A stretch of DNA of 64,000 nucleotides from Natronobeatus ordinarius (GCF_024362485.1 NZ_CP101456.1:3596001-3660000), one strand, 5' to 3'. Counted from the first letter of the stretch, positions 18,033 to 27,358 are shown. Translations and numbers: made by a program. The notes: generated by a model not told the origin, from the letters alone.

Positions 18033-18833
18033 TATTACAAAGGGATCTACGGGACTCGTCCTGTTACCCGAGAACTCCAGAATACGGCCGTCTGGCTCAG
18101 CTGTGGGTTCGATCGACCGCCGTCGAGAGACGCGGTCGATCGCTTCCTCACGGATCTCGCCCTCGTTGTTGACGACGTATTCCACCACCTCGTCGAGGAG
18201 GCCGCTGCCCGCGGCCTTCTCGACTCTACCTTCCGGATCGATTCAACCGATCTCGACGCCCTCGCGTGGAACGATGACGCTTCGTGGAACTACGATCCAA
18301 CGGCTGAGGAGTACTACTACGGCTTCGGCCTCACGATTGTTTCGGCAGGGCCAAAGATTCCGATCGCAGCGGAGTTTACGCAGGCGAAACAGGCCTCAAA
18401 GGAGACGGCGATGCGCGTCACCCGTGACGCGCTCGCCGTCAAACAACCGATCTGGATGCTCGGAGACAGTGCCTACGACATCCTCGACTGGCACGACTTC
18501 CTGCTTCAAGCAGGAATCGTGCCGATCGCCCCGTACAATCCACGAAACACCACTGATCCGCTCGATATCGACTACCGAATCGAAGATCGAATCAGCGAAT
18601 TTACCGAGGATGTGACGCTCAAGCGTTCGATCCTCGCTGAGACCTACAAGCGTCGAACGCAAGTTGAGCGAACGTTTGGAGCGTGTTCAGACTGCGGCCT
18701 CGGGACGCTTCGCGCCCGAGGCCGCGTCCATGCGCGGGTACAAGCGTATCTTGGACTGTGTCTTCGAGTCATCGTCGCCATCACGAACTACGAACAGGGT
18801 AAAAATCCGGGCCGAACCAAGCTCGCGCCATGA
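18033..18833 (+). pseudogene. IS5-like transposase, N-terminus missing
   Basis: The frame opens directly at the border of the IS630-type copy A and reads YYKGIYGTRPVTRELQNTAV, through FRIDSTDLDALAWNDD and WMLGDSAYDILDWHDF, to TQVERTFGACSDCGLGTLRA. About 265 residues remain, including the three acidic positions. It is related to, but clearly distinct from, the complete transposase at 20429-21427. The inverted repeat of this element is at 18837-18854. Confidence 0.75.
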
Positions 18834-18836
18834 GAT

Positions 18837-18854
18837 GAATTGTATGACACCCTC
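18837..18854. repeat. right inverted repeat of the truncated IS5-like element
   Basis: GAATTGTATGACACCCTC; as reverse complement GAGGGTGTCATACAATTC, matching the tip of the 150-bp MITE (GAGGGTGTCATACAATAG) at 16 of 18 positions. It follows the transposase stop by 3 bases. Confidence 0.75.
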
Positions 18855-19161
18855 CGTCGAGAAGGAGGTCAGCGTTTTGGTGGAGCCACGATTCCAGCTG
18901 CAATTCGTCGCGGCCAAGTCGATGCTCGTAGGTGGGTTCTCTTGATCGAACTCCTTGATACGCATGGGGTCTTGTTTTTTCGGCTGGTTAATAATGTGGC
19001 CTATCGATCATATGCCAGATTCAGCAAGGGGGGCTGAGCGATCGCTGTACTCAAACGATTCTGGGCTGTAATAGGTTTCCGTCTGGTTGTGTTCGGGTAC
19101 TGTCGTTTCGACATTCCCTTCGCCGCCGTCGTCTTCCTGTCACTGATGGTTGCCGCTGCGT
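18855..19161. other. intergenic, no supported gene
   Basis: A short plus-strand frame (RFGGATIPAAIRRGQVDARR to 19037) has some coding character and follows the IS end directly, so it may be a gene tail, but I cannot name it. Nothing else is seen. Confidence 0.35.
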
Positions 19162-19947
19162 TTACTCGTCGATCCAGTCGGGGGCGTCGACCTCGGCGTC
19201 CACAGCGTCGAAGTCGTAGGCAACGGAGAGGGTCTCGCTGTCGTTGAGGTTCCGATAGTAGTGTGCATACGACATCCCGGGTGTGACGCGGTAGGAGACG
19301 TCTGTCCGATGCACCTGTTGGTCGCCGTCGATGACGACCTCTCCGTCGGTGTGTGAGATACGGACGTCTCTGCCGGGGCCGTCGTACAAATGCCAGGCGT
19401 CGCTGGCGGCGTACACGTCGAACTCGTCCGCGGTGCTGGCTGGTTCGTAGTCCGCCTGGTAGAGCGTCGACCAGACGAGGTACCGCCAGGAATCGGCGGA
19501 CTCCCCAGGCGAGGTGATTTCCTCGCCCTTGAGGAGGACGACGTGGCGGCTATCCTCCTGGTAGCGGTCGACGACCTCGCCGTCGGAATTGTCGGCGCGG
19601 CGGTCGGCTTCCTCCTCGTCGACGACGCTGATGCGGGTGTGTGTAACGGAACTGTTGCCGGCCGAGTATCGCTCAATGTAGTAGTTGCCGCCGTCCGTCT
19701 CGAGGACGAGGTGCTCGGCGCCTTCGGCGGCCGCGACGTACGAATAGTCGAAGAATATTCCGCCATCGATATTGACGGCCGCCGTCTCGGTGTAGGGGGC
19801 GGTGGCGTCGGTGCCGGCAGTGGTGTCGAACGGGATCGACCGGTCAGTCGACTCGAGAGGGAGGGTGAACGCGAGGCCGACGCTGGCGGCAGCCAAGAGG
19901 ACGACAACGGCCGCGGTGAGAATGAGGCGTCGCGGAGCGATGTCCAT
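19162..19947 (-). CDS. membrane-anchored secreted protein, unknown function
   Basis: 261 residues. An N-terminal hydrophobic span (LILTAAVVVLLAAASVGLAF, about 8-28) is followed by a long acidic extracellular domain without cysteines. It is beta-rich, with repeated short strands (GGNYYIERY, RHVVLLKGEE, DVSYRVTPG). No lipobox Cys, so it is an uncleaved anchor or a signal peptide. No recognisable catalytic motif. Start chosen at MDIAPRRL because upstream codons are not family-like. Its GC content is core-like although it lies inside the IS pile-up. Confidence 0.65.
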   Translation of the reverse strand: MDIAPRRLILTAAVVVLLAAASVGLAFTLPLESTDRSIPFDTTAGTDATAPYTETAAVNIDGGIFFDYSYVAAAEGAEHLVLETDGGNYYIERYSAGNSSVTHTRISVVDEEEADRRADNSDGEVVDRYQEDSRHVVLLKGEEITSPGESADSWRYLVWSTLYQADYEPASTADEFDVYAASDAWHLYDGPGRDVRISHTDGEVVIDGDQQVHRTDVSYRVTPGMSYAHYYRNLNDSETLSVAYDFDAVDAEVDAPDWIDE

Positions 19948-20093
19948 GACTGGCCACTGTCATCTATCTTTGAAAACATTTCGGTGTGCTAACCTTCGAA
20001 ACGCCCGATCAGGGAGAATAGGAATCGATAGGCAGCAGAGGCTTTGCTGAAATCATTAAAAACCGTCTCGAGCGAGTGTTCCTGTCGTCTCAA

Positions 20094-20222
20094 TCACCGA
20101 AGGGAGGTTCCATCTGGAACCGGAACGAGTCCTGTGCGGACCTCTAGGTCGACACGACGAAGGTGCTTGCAACCACCATTTGGTTGGCGCCGTTCGAAAT
20201 CAGGAAAGGTGTACATCTCTTC
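20094..20222 (-). pseudogene. SWIM zinc-finger gene, C-terminal fragment
   Basis: The minus strand reads YTFPDFERRQPNGGCKHLRR and VDLEVRTGLVPVPDGTSLR to a stop at 20094, closely matching the end of the intact SWIM gene at 30895-31458. The first zinc-ligand Cys pair has become YT. The fragment begins exactly at a GGCTCTGTTGAAATC sequence (20223), which looks like the end of a different IS. A partly similar GGCTTTGCTGAAATCATTAA lies at 20040. Confidence 0.65.
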
Positions 20223-20377
20223 GGCTCTGTTGAAATCCTTAATGAGTGATAGGATTCAGCGATCGTGCTGAATACAGAGCGCGAATCGGTCAAACCAATG
20301 GGTCGCTCAGACGCCCAGCGCATCAAGTACCTCAGGCACGTAGAATGTGGTCTCGGCGTCTCGAAGCTGGTCGATGG

Positions 20378-21451
20378 ACAGGCGGTGGTGCAGAAGTCTT
20401 CACAAGGAAGTGGTAGGACGAGTTTGATGTGTCCAGCAGCAAAGCCGTCCTACCGGGTAACGATACGGTCGCACAGGTTTTCAAAGCTCTGGAGACAGAG
20501 ACAACAGCACTTCTTGAGCCGCTTGATCTCTCGTTTCTCACAGACTATCCCGTGTTCGCCCCCGATTCGAGGGGGCGAACACGGGTACACGAGCCCCCAG
20601 AATTACTGAAAGGCGTCCTTCATTGCTTCTACCGCGACATCTACGGACTCCGGCCAATGGAGCGAGAGCTACGGAACGAAGATGTCTGGCGACAATGTGG
20701 ATTCGAGCGACCGCCGTCTCGGCGGACGCTCGATCGGTTCATCACTGACTTCGCAGTCGTTGCAGAAGAGGTATTCATCGAGTTAGTCCACGAGCTTGCC
20801 GAGCAAGTCCCGCTCGGCAAGCTCTTCCAAATCGATGGAACTGATATCCCGGTTAGTCAGCGTGATGAGGACGCTCAGTGGAACTACGACCACACTGACG
20901 ATGACTTCTATTACGGCTATGGGTGCTGTGTCGTGACCGCAGCAAACAACATTCCGATTGCAGCAGCGTTCACGTCCGGGAAGAAGGTCGATCAGGAGAC
21001 GGCGATGCGCGTCACGCGTGACGCGCTCGCCGTTGAAACTCCACGGTGGATGGTTGGTGACTCCGAGTTTGACATGCTGAACTGGCACGACTACCTGCTG
21101 GAGCAGGCGGTCGTGCCGGTTGCACCGTACAATCCACGGAATACTGACGATCCGCTAGATATCGAATACCGGGTTGAAGACCGAATCAAAGAGCATAGTG
21201 AGACAGTCCGCCTTTGGCAGCGTCAGCTCGACGAAACGTATTCACAGCGATCGCGTGTTGAAACGGCGATCGGCGTCTGCAAGGACCTCGGCCTCGGATC
21301 CCTACGGGTCCGAGGCCGAGCCAGAGTCAAATCGCACGTCTTCCTCACTCTTTGCCTCCGGGTTGCCGTTGCGCTCGCTAACCACCATCGAGGAAACGAT
21401 GTCGCTAGCTCAACGATCACGCTATGAGAACTGTTCTGCACCACCGCCTGT
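20378..21451. mobile_element. complete IS5-like insertion sequence (1.07 kb)
   Basis: Perfect 18-bp inverted repeats ACAGGCGGTGGTGCAGAA at 20378-20395 and, inverted, 21434-21451. One intact transposase. I see no target duplication, which suggests later recombination at one end. Confidence 0.85.
20429..21427 (+). CDS. IS5-like transposase
   Basis: 332 residues from a GTG start. DDE residues: Asp in LFQIDGTDIPVSQ, Asp in WMVGDSEFDMLNWHDYLLEQ and Glu in YSQRSRVETAIGVCKD. N-terminal region PELLKGVLHCFYRDIYGLRP is family-typical. Full length, no stop or shift, so possibly active. It ends 6 bases before the right inverted repeat. Confidence 0.88.
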   Translation: MSSSKAVLPGNDTVAQVFKALETETTALLEPLDLSFLTDYPVFAPDSRGRTRVHEPPELLKGVLHCFYRDIYGLRPMERELRNEDVWRQCGFERPPSRRTLDRFITDFAVVAEEVFIELVHELAEQVPLGKLFQIDGTDIPVSQRDEDAQWNYDHTDDDFYYGYGCCVVTAANNIPIAAAFTSGKKVDQETAMRVTRDALAVETPRWMVGDSEFDMLNWHDYLLEQAVVPVAPYNPRNTDDPLDIEYRVEDRIKEHSETVRLWQRQLDETYSQRSRVETAIGVCKDLGLGSLRVRGRARVKSHVFLTLCLRVAVALANHHRGNDVASSTITL

Positions 21452-21534
21452 GTTCATAAGTACTTATGGAGCAGTCAAGATTAAAGATGTTAATTGGACG
21501 TGGAATATCCAGCCGTGCAGTAATCGGTGGAAGG

Positions 21535-21631
21535 CGTCATCCCGTGACGGCGCGTATCCCCGTCCCCAGAAATCGAAGATTTCTGGTGTGCGAACGAGAC
21601 GCGTCGCGTCTCGTCAACGCCGTAAACGGCG
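21535..21631. other. run of four stem-loops, possible structured RNA
   Basis: Perfect stems in a row: CGTCA/TGACG (21535-21549), CCAGAAATC/GATTTCTGG (21566-21586), ACGAGACGC/GCGTCTCGT (21594-21614) and CGCCGT/ACGGCG (21618-21631). They lie between the IS5-like element and selO, where there is no convincing gene. The spacing and short loops are RNA-like. It could be a relic of a TnpB-type element end or a leader for selO. Confidence 0.35.
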
Positions 21632-21710
21632 AGGTTTTGCGCCTGTTCATCCATAACATTTTCAAGGACAAGGTTATTAAGCCAAGCAACATAGGGTTAT
21701 ATGGGAATAA

Positions 21711-23105
21711 ATGGCCTTTTCATTTGATACCACGTATAAAAATTTAGATTTGAACCTCTATTCGAGAGTAACGCCCAAAAATATCGATAATCCTGAAATT
21801 TTGGTTCTTAATGACGAGCTATGTGCTGATCTTGGATTGGATACAGCGGAGCTCAATGCTAACACTCTAGCAGGCCAGGACCTCCTGGAAGAACCAATCG
21901 CCCAAGCATATGCAGGCCACCAGTATGGAAATTTTACCGTCCTGGGAGATGGGAGAGCGATGATACTCGGCGAACATGTACACGATGGTAATAGATACGA
22001 TATTCAACTGAAAGGGTCTGGTCGAACGCCGTACTCCAGAAGAGGCGATGGCAACGCAACTGTCACCTCGATGCTCAGAGAATATCTGTATTCATATGCG
22101 ATGCAGAATCTAAACATCAAGACATCGAGAAGTCTAGCAGTCGTCGAAACTGACGAAGCAGTCGAACGACGACGGACAGAACTTGGAGCCATCCTTGTCC
22201 GAGTGATGAACAGCCACATTCGATACGGGACCTTCCAGTATGTTGCAGGTCAAGGATCCGACGAACTACAGCGATTCACTGACTATGTTATCGACAGACA
22301 CTACCCGCAGCTAAATGCAAACGATCGCACATACCTAGAGTTCTTCGATGCAGTCATGCAGTCGTCAATTGAGATGATTGTTGACTGGCTGCGTGTCGGA
22401 TTCATCCATGGCGTCATGAATACGGACAACATGAGTGTCGATGGAGAAACATTTGATTACGGACCCTGTGCCTTCATGAATTACTATGATGAGGAGAGGG
22501 TCTTCAGCTCGATCGATAAGCACGGGCGATATGCATTCGGAAACCAGCCACCTATCTTGCGGTGGAATCTTGAACGGTTCGCAGAGGCACTCCAACCGCT
22601 GTGTACACAATCAGCGCTCACGTATGATGAACTCAAAGCCAAACTAGACGAATTTGAGGATCGATTTGATGCGCAATATCACACGATGATGCGGAAGAAA
22701 CTGGGGATCAACTCAGATGGCGAAGAAGAACTTGTCAATGAATTCCTGGGGTGGCTTCGCAAATCGAACGCAGACTATACCAATACGTTCCTCGAATTAG
22801 AGACACCTGGTACGTTTGATGACCCAGTGTTTGCAACTGCAGAATTCGAACGGCTTAGGGATAAATTGGCTGCTGTCGGCCTAGATGAGGAGTTGATGCA
22901 GGAATCCAATCCGCGGTATATCCCTCGCAACTACCTGGTTGAACAGGCATTGGATGAGTATCTCAAAACTGGGGATCTATCCAAATTCAAGGAGTTATTG
23001 ACCGTATTAGAAAACCCCTATACATCGAAGGATATGGGTTCACAATTCCAGCAACCACCGCCACGAGAATTCGATGCAGAGTATACAACGTACTGTAATA
23101 CTTGA
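21711..23105 (+). CDS. selO: SelO/YdiU family protein adenylyltransferase
   Basis: 464 residues. SelO is a pseudokinase-fold enzyme that transfers AMP to Ser/Thr/Tyr of other proteins. Key segments are present: YAGHQYGNFTVLGDGRAMIL, IQLKGSGRTPYSRRGDG (nucleotide loop), and HGVMNTDNMSVDGETFDYGP (metal-binding Asn/Asp). C-terminal NPRYIPRNYLVEQALDEY is also diagnostic. Slightly shorter than the bacterial form (about 480). It lacks the C-terminal Sec/Cys, ending TTYCNT (a Cys is present three from the end). Base composition is clearly more AT-rich than the core genes, and the gene is rare in archaea, so acquisition by transfer is likely. Confidence 0.92.
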   Translation: MAFSFDTTYKNLDLNLYSRVTPKNIDNPEILVLNDELCADLGLDTAELNANTLAGQDLLEEPIAQAYAGHQYGNFTVLGDGRAMILGEHVHDGNRYDIQLKGSGRTPYSRRGDGNATVTSMLREYLYSYAMQNLNIKTSRSLAVVETDEAVERRRTELGAILVRVMNSHIRYGTFQYVAGQGSDELQRFTDYVIDRHYPQLNANDRTYLEFFDAVMQSSIEMIVDWLRVGFIHGVMNTDNMSVDGETFDYGPCAFMNYYDEERVFSSIDKHGRYAFGNQPPILRWNLERFAEALQPLCTQSALTYDELKAKLDEFEDRFDAQYHTMMRKKLGINSDGEEELVNEFLGWLRKSNADYTNTFLELETPGTFDDPVFATAEFERLRDKLAAVGLDEELMQESNPRYIPRNYLVEQALDEYLKTGDLSKFKELLTVLENPYTSKDMGSQFQQPPPREFDAEYTTYCNT

Positions 23106-23191
23106 GCGGATATGATCAAAATCGGTTAGATAGGTCATGGACAGAGATAGCGACGCCGTCTAACCGCAGAAGTACAAGAGAGTTCCCTGCG

Positions 23192-24430
23192 CTACATCGC
23201 GGTAAACTCTTCACCAGAGTCAGGAAGATATTCTACAATACTCCGATGGGCACCGAATTCACTGATGATCGTCTGTAGCGCGTCGACGACGGTCGCGATG
23301 TTTCGGTTGAGCTCATGTTCACGGTATGTACCACCGTCCTGGCCGCGATGCACCATCTGTGAGAGTGTTAGGTTGAGGATCTCGAAATCAGATAGGAAAC
23401 TACGCATTCTACGGGCCGTACGAGGATCCCGGCCTTGGTACTTACAGAATTCTTTGTATCGCTGATAGACAACACGTGAACGGGCTGGTGTGGCATCTTC
23501 AGCAGCAAGCGTAGTTAGCGCATATAGAGTGAGTTGCTCGTGTTCAGTGAGGCCACGCATGATATCCATGCTTTGTTGTGCCTCGAGTTTCTCTTGGGCT
23601 CGTTCGACATGTTCGGTTGTAACCGACTCCGCGTTCTCGGTACGGGCCAAATCGCCAGCCTTCCGGAGAAGCGTGATAGCGCGTCGAGCGTCCCCACCAT
23701 CTTGGCGGCCGAGAGCAGCACACAGCGGAATAACTCCGTCCTCGAGGGCGTTTTGGTGGAATGCAATATCAGCCCGTTGTTCGAGGACCTTTTGGAGCTC
23801 TTCCGTGCCATACGGTGGGAAGGAAATCTCGGTTTCACACAGGGATGACTGAACCTTCGCGTCGAGTTGCTCTCGGAACGTTGAGTCGTTACTAATTCCG
23901 ATGAGGCCGAGTTGAATATTGTCAATGTATCCGTTGTTGTCTGCACGAGTAATCTGGTAAAGGAACGTATCGTCCGTGATGTGGTCGATCTCGTCAAGAA
24001 CGATAATCACGGTCCCAGAGAGTTTATTGAGTTCATCCCAAAGCAGGCGATAGACTTTGGATTGGGGGTGACCGGTTTCGGCAATGTGATGTTCGGGCTC
24101 TCGAAGGTTGTTTACCAGACTAATCGCGGCCTGGTAGCTCGTGCTGAGACCGTCACAGTTGAGCGAGATGACAGAGAGGTCGACTTCGAAATGTTCCGCC
24201 GATTCCAGAAGCTCATTCAGTAAAAAGTTCGTCACAGCGGTCTTGCCGACGCCGGTCTTGCCATAGATGAAGATGTTGTCGGGGTACTCGCCGTTGATGA
24301 TCGGCTGCAGAGCAGCTTCGTACTCCTCAATCTCGTTATCTCTCCCGACGATGTCGTCTGGAACGTACTCGACTTTGAGAGTATTCCGACGTTTGTATAA
24401 CGTATCATCCGGCTGAAATCGCGGAGTCAT
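23192..24430 (-). CDS. orc: Orc1/Cdc6 replication initiator
   Basis: 412 residues. AAA+ module: Walker A GKTGVGKT at 57-64, Walker B VIIVLDEID at 141-149, sensor 1 in GLIGISNDSTFREQL, sensor 2 near GGDARRAITLLRKAG. A C-terminal winged helix (about 320-400) binds the origin repeats. The gene starts right beside the repeat array at 24486-25220 and reads away from it, the standard arrangement for an archaeal initiator and its cognate origin. Recognition of this array by this protein is inferred from position. Confidence 0.92.
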   Translation of the reverse strand: MTPRFQPDDTLYKRRNTLKVEYVPDDIVGRDNEIEEYEAALQPIINGEYPDNIFIYGKTGVGKTAVTNFLLNELLESAEHFEVDLSVISLNCDGLSTSYQAAISLVNNLREPEHHIAETGHPQSKVYRLLWDELNKLSGTVIIVLDEIDHITDDTFLYQITRADNNGYIDNIQLGLIGISNDSTFREQLDAKVQSSLCETEISFPPYGTEELQKVLEQRADIAFHQNALEDGVIPLCAALGRQDGGDARRAITLLRKAGDLARTENAESVTTEHVERAQEKLEAQQSMDIMRGLTEHEQLTLYALTTLAAEDATPARSRVVYQRYKEFCKYQGRDPRTARRMRSFLSDFEILNLTLSQMVHRGQDGGTYREHELNRNIATVVDALQTIISEFGAHRSIVEYLPDSGEEFTAM

Positions 24431-24485
24431 ATTGTGATCAACTGATTCAGGCTAGAATCATAACTGTTCCGACCGTCATTTCCGC

Positions 24486-25220
24486 TATTTCCAGTATAAC
24501 CACCAGGGGCACAGGTTCCACTATTCGATATTGACCCCGCCGTTTCCAGTCTAATGGAAAATGTTGATTGACAGTCACGAGGGGGCTCCTCTGACGATCG
24601 GACTTTCGATGAGAACCTCACCCCGCTATTTCCAGTAATTTACTGAGAACTCAGTTGGCTGATCACAAGAGAGGAGAACCACATGATTCCAGTATTTCCA
24701 GTAAACTCTTCTTTATATATAGAACAGACCCCACCGTTTCCAGTATATCCAGGACGAACGCGAACCACCATACCGCGGTAAGGGAAACTGACGAGAACAA
24801 TAGGACACCCCCTCCCCACTATTTCCAGTAAAGCGCCACAAAAGAGAAGCATCTAATGAAAAAGAACTCTGGATTAGGGAAAAGCTTATACTGATGGCGT
24901 TTAAGCTAGTCCGTAGTAGACCTAGTAAGCGGTTGCTGCTGGAGCTGGTTCTAGTGAAAGAAATCAACAGTAGAGTCCCGCCCATCTTCGTCACTAGTTT
25001 TACTGGAAATAGTGGGGGGGTAGGTGGGTGGATATATTCGTCCACTCTCATCATGTAATTCCATTAGTGGAAATAGTGGAGTATGACACTCGTCAGACAC
25101 TCAGGGGAGATTAACCAACCTGAGGCGGAAACCCCTTCACATGTTGGTTAACGTCTTCCATTCGAAATCGGCGAATCGTCGAGACCTGTATCGGCAGTCA
25201 TCACACCACTATTTCCAGTA
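24486..25220. other. replication origin: nine inverted ORB-like repeats
   Basis: Consensus CCCCACTATTTCCAGTA. Cores lie at 24486-24496, 24541-24550, 24627-24637, 24693-24703, 24735-24745 and 24820-24830 on plus, 25001-25011 and 25065-25075 on minus, and 25210-25220 on plus. Several have the G/C-string (ACCCC / GGGG) on the same side, as in haloarchaeal origin recognition boxes. The inward-facing arms flank a 170-bp AT-richer stretch (24831-25000) that could be the unwinding region. A further 9-bp inverted repeat, TTAACCAAC/GTTGGTTAA, is at 25111-25151. Confidence 0.85.
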
Positions 25221-25224
25221 AACC

Positions 25225-25480
25225 ATTATCCTCCAGTTCCACCGGCCCAAACGAGGGATAGTTCTCCGAATCGACTGGAGCTTTGTACTTCGACTTGATC
25301 TTCTTACCCTCTTTCCACTGCCAGTAGTAGCGATTGTCGTTGATCTCCTTCACCGTGATCGTTGCCTTCGATGGAACATCATCCGAAAAGTCCTCTGGTC
25401 GCTTTTTGACCTATCTGTTCTCTTCATTTTCCGCTAGTCGTGCCTCTCGCTCACGACTTTTCTGCCGTAACACTACTCGA
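25225..25480 (-). pseudogene. degraded gene beside the origin
   Basis: The minus strand reads QKSRERKARLAENEENR-like sequence, then a TAG, then VKKRPEDFSDDVPSKATITV, EINDNRYYWQWKEGKKIKSK and YKAPVDSENYPSFGPVELED. The part from YYWQW resembles the short basic substrate-binding-like domain often seen in proteins next to haloarchaeal origins (DUF6788-like, from memory). The in-frame stop makes it a pseudogene. Confidence 0.45.
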
Positions 25481-25483
25481 AAC

Positions 25484-25493
25484 TTATTTATAA
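25484..25493 (+). promoter_or_regulatory. TATA box for the gene at 25518
   Basis: TTATTTATAA centred about 29 bases upstream of the GTG start, the normal archaeal distance for a leaderless transcript. Confidence 0.5.
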
Positions 25494-25517
25494 ACAAGTT
25501 ACGTACTATGTTACAAC

Positions 25518-26441
25518 GTGCTGCGACGAATTGAACTCGAGGTCCTCGCTACCGTCGAACGTGGCGATACGATCTCGGTGCTCGCGACGAAGCTCGACCA
25601 CAGCGAGAGTTACCTCTCTCGTGCTGTTGCAGACCTCGCTGAGAAGGGGTTGGTCTACACGAAGCGCGATGGCCGCCGGAAACGAGTCATCCCTTCGGAT
25701 GCTCGGGCGATCGAGATATATCAGGATCTCGTCCGCCAGCACTCTCACATCGACTTTCCCGAGTTGTTGACAGGCAAAGCTCTTGAGGTACTGTACTACC
25801 TCGATCAACCACGGACCGTTGCCGACGTCGCCGAACGGAGCGGCAACTACCGCAACACCGTCAACCGGGTTCTCAAACGGCTGCGAGACCGTGGCCTCGT
25901 CGGTACCGATGACAGCCAATACCATTTCAACGGTGACTTCGACCGACTGCACAAGTTTGCTCGCGAACTTGCGCATCATCTCCATCGACAGCGCCTCGAA
26001 TCGGTTGCTCCGAATGGGACGATTCTCTGGGAGGGTTATGACGAATTTCTCGCGCAAACGACAACGGAGGTTGACGCCGAACACTTCCACGAGACCGGGC
26101 TTGCGCGGTTCGCGGCCTTTGATCTCCAGTTTCTGCTGACCCGCCACCGCTACTACCGCTACTCTGAGAGTATAGAGGAAGTCTCGCCGGCGGAGCTCTG
26201 CTGTCACACGTTGGTGATCGACGACGGGCCCCGCCACCGCTCGTACTGTCTCCTGTTGCTCGGCCACGTCGACGTCGACGAGAGTGACCTCCGAGAGCAA
26301 GCCGAAAAATACGGCCTCGAAGACGAAACCGACACCCTACTCCAATATCTCGAGACGCGGGGAGCAGTCGACAGCGATCGCCTCCCCGAGTGGGACGAGT
26401 TCCAGGAGCTAGCTGCTGACTACGAGGTGGACCTACTCTAA
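25518..26441 (+). CDS. winged-helix transcriptional regulator (AbiEi-like partner)
   Basis: 307 residues starting at GTG (VLRRIELEVLATVERGDTIS); no ATG is available between the TATA box and the domain. Two winged helices: residues 5-55 (SVLATKLDHSESYLSRAVADL) and about 80-125 (RTVADVAERSGNYRNTVNRV). A C-terminal domain of unknown type follows. Its stop overlaps the ATG of the nucleotidyltransferase by one base. The pair has the layout of AbiE-type modules: DNA-binding antitoxin plus nucleotidyltransferase. Confidence 0.7.
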   Translation: MLRRIELEVLATVERGDTISVLATKLDHSESYLSRAVADLAEKGLVYTKRDGRRKRVIPSDARAIEIYQDLVRQHSHIDFPELLTGKALEVLYYLDQPRTVADVAERSGNYRNTVNRVLKRLRDRGLVGTDDSQYHFNGDFDRLHKFARELAHHLHRQRLESVAPNGTILWEGYDEFLAQTTTEVDAEHFHETGLARFAAFDLQFLLTRHRYYRYSESIEEVSPAELCCHTLVIDDGPRHRSYCLLLLGHVDVDESDLREQAEKYGLEDETDTLLQYLETRGAVDSDRLPEWDEFQELAADYEVDLL

Positions 26442-27244
26442 TGAGACCAACTTTCGGACGCGAGTATATCGAGAACGAGTTCCAACGAACCGCAGATGGA
26501 TTATCTGACCCGCTCACGGTCTATCTGATTGGTGGTGGTGCGATGTCGCTACGCGATCTCAAGGGCGCGACAAAGGATATCGATCTGGTCGTCGCTGACG
26601 GCGACGCGTACGGCCAGCTGTGGGCTGTCCTGATGGATCTCGGGTATACGGAGGTACAATCGCTGGATGCCGATTACCGGGCGCTGGGCGCGACCAGCTG
26701 CGTCGAGAACGACGACGGATGCCGGCTCGACATTTTCAACCAGCAAGTTGCGAACAAACTCGTGCTGACCGAGGGGATGCGGGAACGCAGCGAGTCGTTC
26801 CTCGCGACGGATCAACTAACCGTCCGCCTAGTCAGCAACGAGGATATCTTCCTGTTCAAGTCGGTCGCAGGGCGAGACGACGACATTGAAGACATGAATA
26901 TGCTCGTACAGACTGGCCTCGACTACGACGTCGTCCGAGGTGAACTCGAGGCACAGATCGACCGGCTCGGCGACGACCAGTTCGCCACCTTCGCGAACGA
27001 GGCCTTGGTTGACCTCGAGGAGCAGTACGGAGTGACCACGCCGATCGAGGACCGCGTCCAGGAGCTGACGATGCGGTACTACCGTGGGCTCGAAGTGCTC
27101 CAGGCGCTTGACGTTCCGATGACCGTCGACGAACTAGCTGCCGATCTGGACCTAGACGTCGCTGAGGTCCGAGACCGGGTTGCATATCTTGCGGAGTTCG
27201 ATCGGATCGTACAAGATGATAGGATGGTCCGTCCGACGGAATAG
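26441..27244 (+). CDS. nucleotidyltransferase (DUF6036-like), AbiEii-type toxin candidate
   Basis: 267 residues. The minimal nucleotidyltransferase signature is VYLIGGGAMSLRDLKGATKD followed by IDLVVAD, giving GG...DxD metal and NTP binding. The C-terminal region has a helical domain (RVQELTMRYYRGLEVLQALD) and a small HTH (TVDELAADLDLDVAEVRDRV). Family relatives act with an HTH antitoxin in phage defence or as stand-alone toxins that modify tRNA. Coupled translation with the upstream regulator supports a two-gene module. Function here is inferred. Confidence 0.75.
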   Translation: MRPTFGREYIENEFQRTADGLSDPLTVYLIGGGAMSLRDLKGATKDIDLVVADGDAYGQLWAVLMDLGYTEVQSLDADYRALGATSCVENDDGCRLDIFNQQVANKLVLTEGMRERSESFLATDQLTVRLVSNEDIFLFKSVAGRDDDIEDMNMLVQTGLDYDVVRGELEAQIDRLGDDQFATFANEALVDLEEQYGVTTPIEDRVQELTMRYYRGLEVLQALDVPMTVDELAADLDLDVAEVRDRVAYLAEFDRIVQDDRMVRPTE

Positions 27245-27332
27245 CACCAACTTTGTGACCGCGGAGACAGTTCGAAACCGGCTTACTGCTGATCTCCTCA
27301 GCGGGAGAACGGCACCTAAACCATCGATACGC

Positions 27333-27340
27333 TTATATTA
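27333..27340 (+). promoter_or_regulatory. TATA box for the lipoprotein gene
   Basis: TTATATTA, 19-26 bases before the ATG at 27359, suggesting a leaderless or nearly leaderless mRNA. The rest of 27245-27332 holds nothing I can name. Confidence 0.45.
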
Positions 27341-27358
27341 TTCAACCATTGACTCATC

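Larger units (their letters stand above)
16976..18034. mobile_element. IS630-type element, copy A (about 1.06 kb)
   Basis: Ends TATAGTAAAAATTAGAA (left) and, as reverse complement, TATAGTAACCGTTAGAA (right), with TA at each border as expected of IS630/Tc1-type insertion. It carries two overlapping minus-strand frames. It appears identical to copy B at 33594-34653, in the opposite orientation. Its two flanks belong to different transposase genes. Confidence 0.85.
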
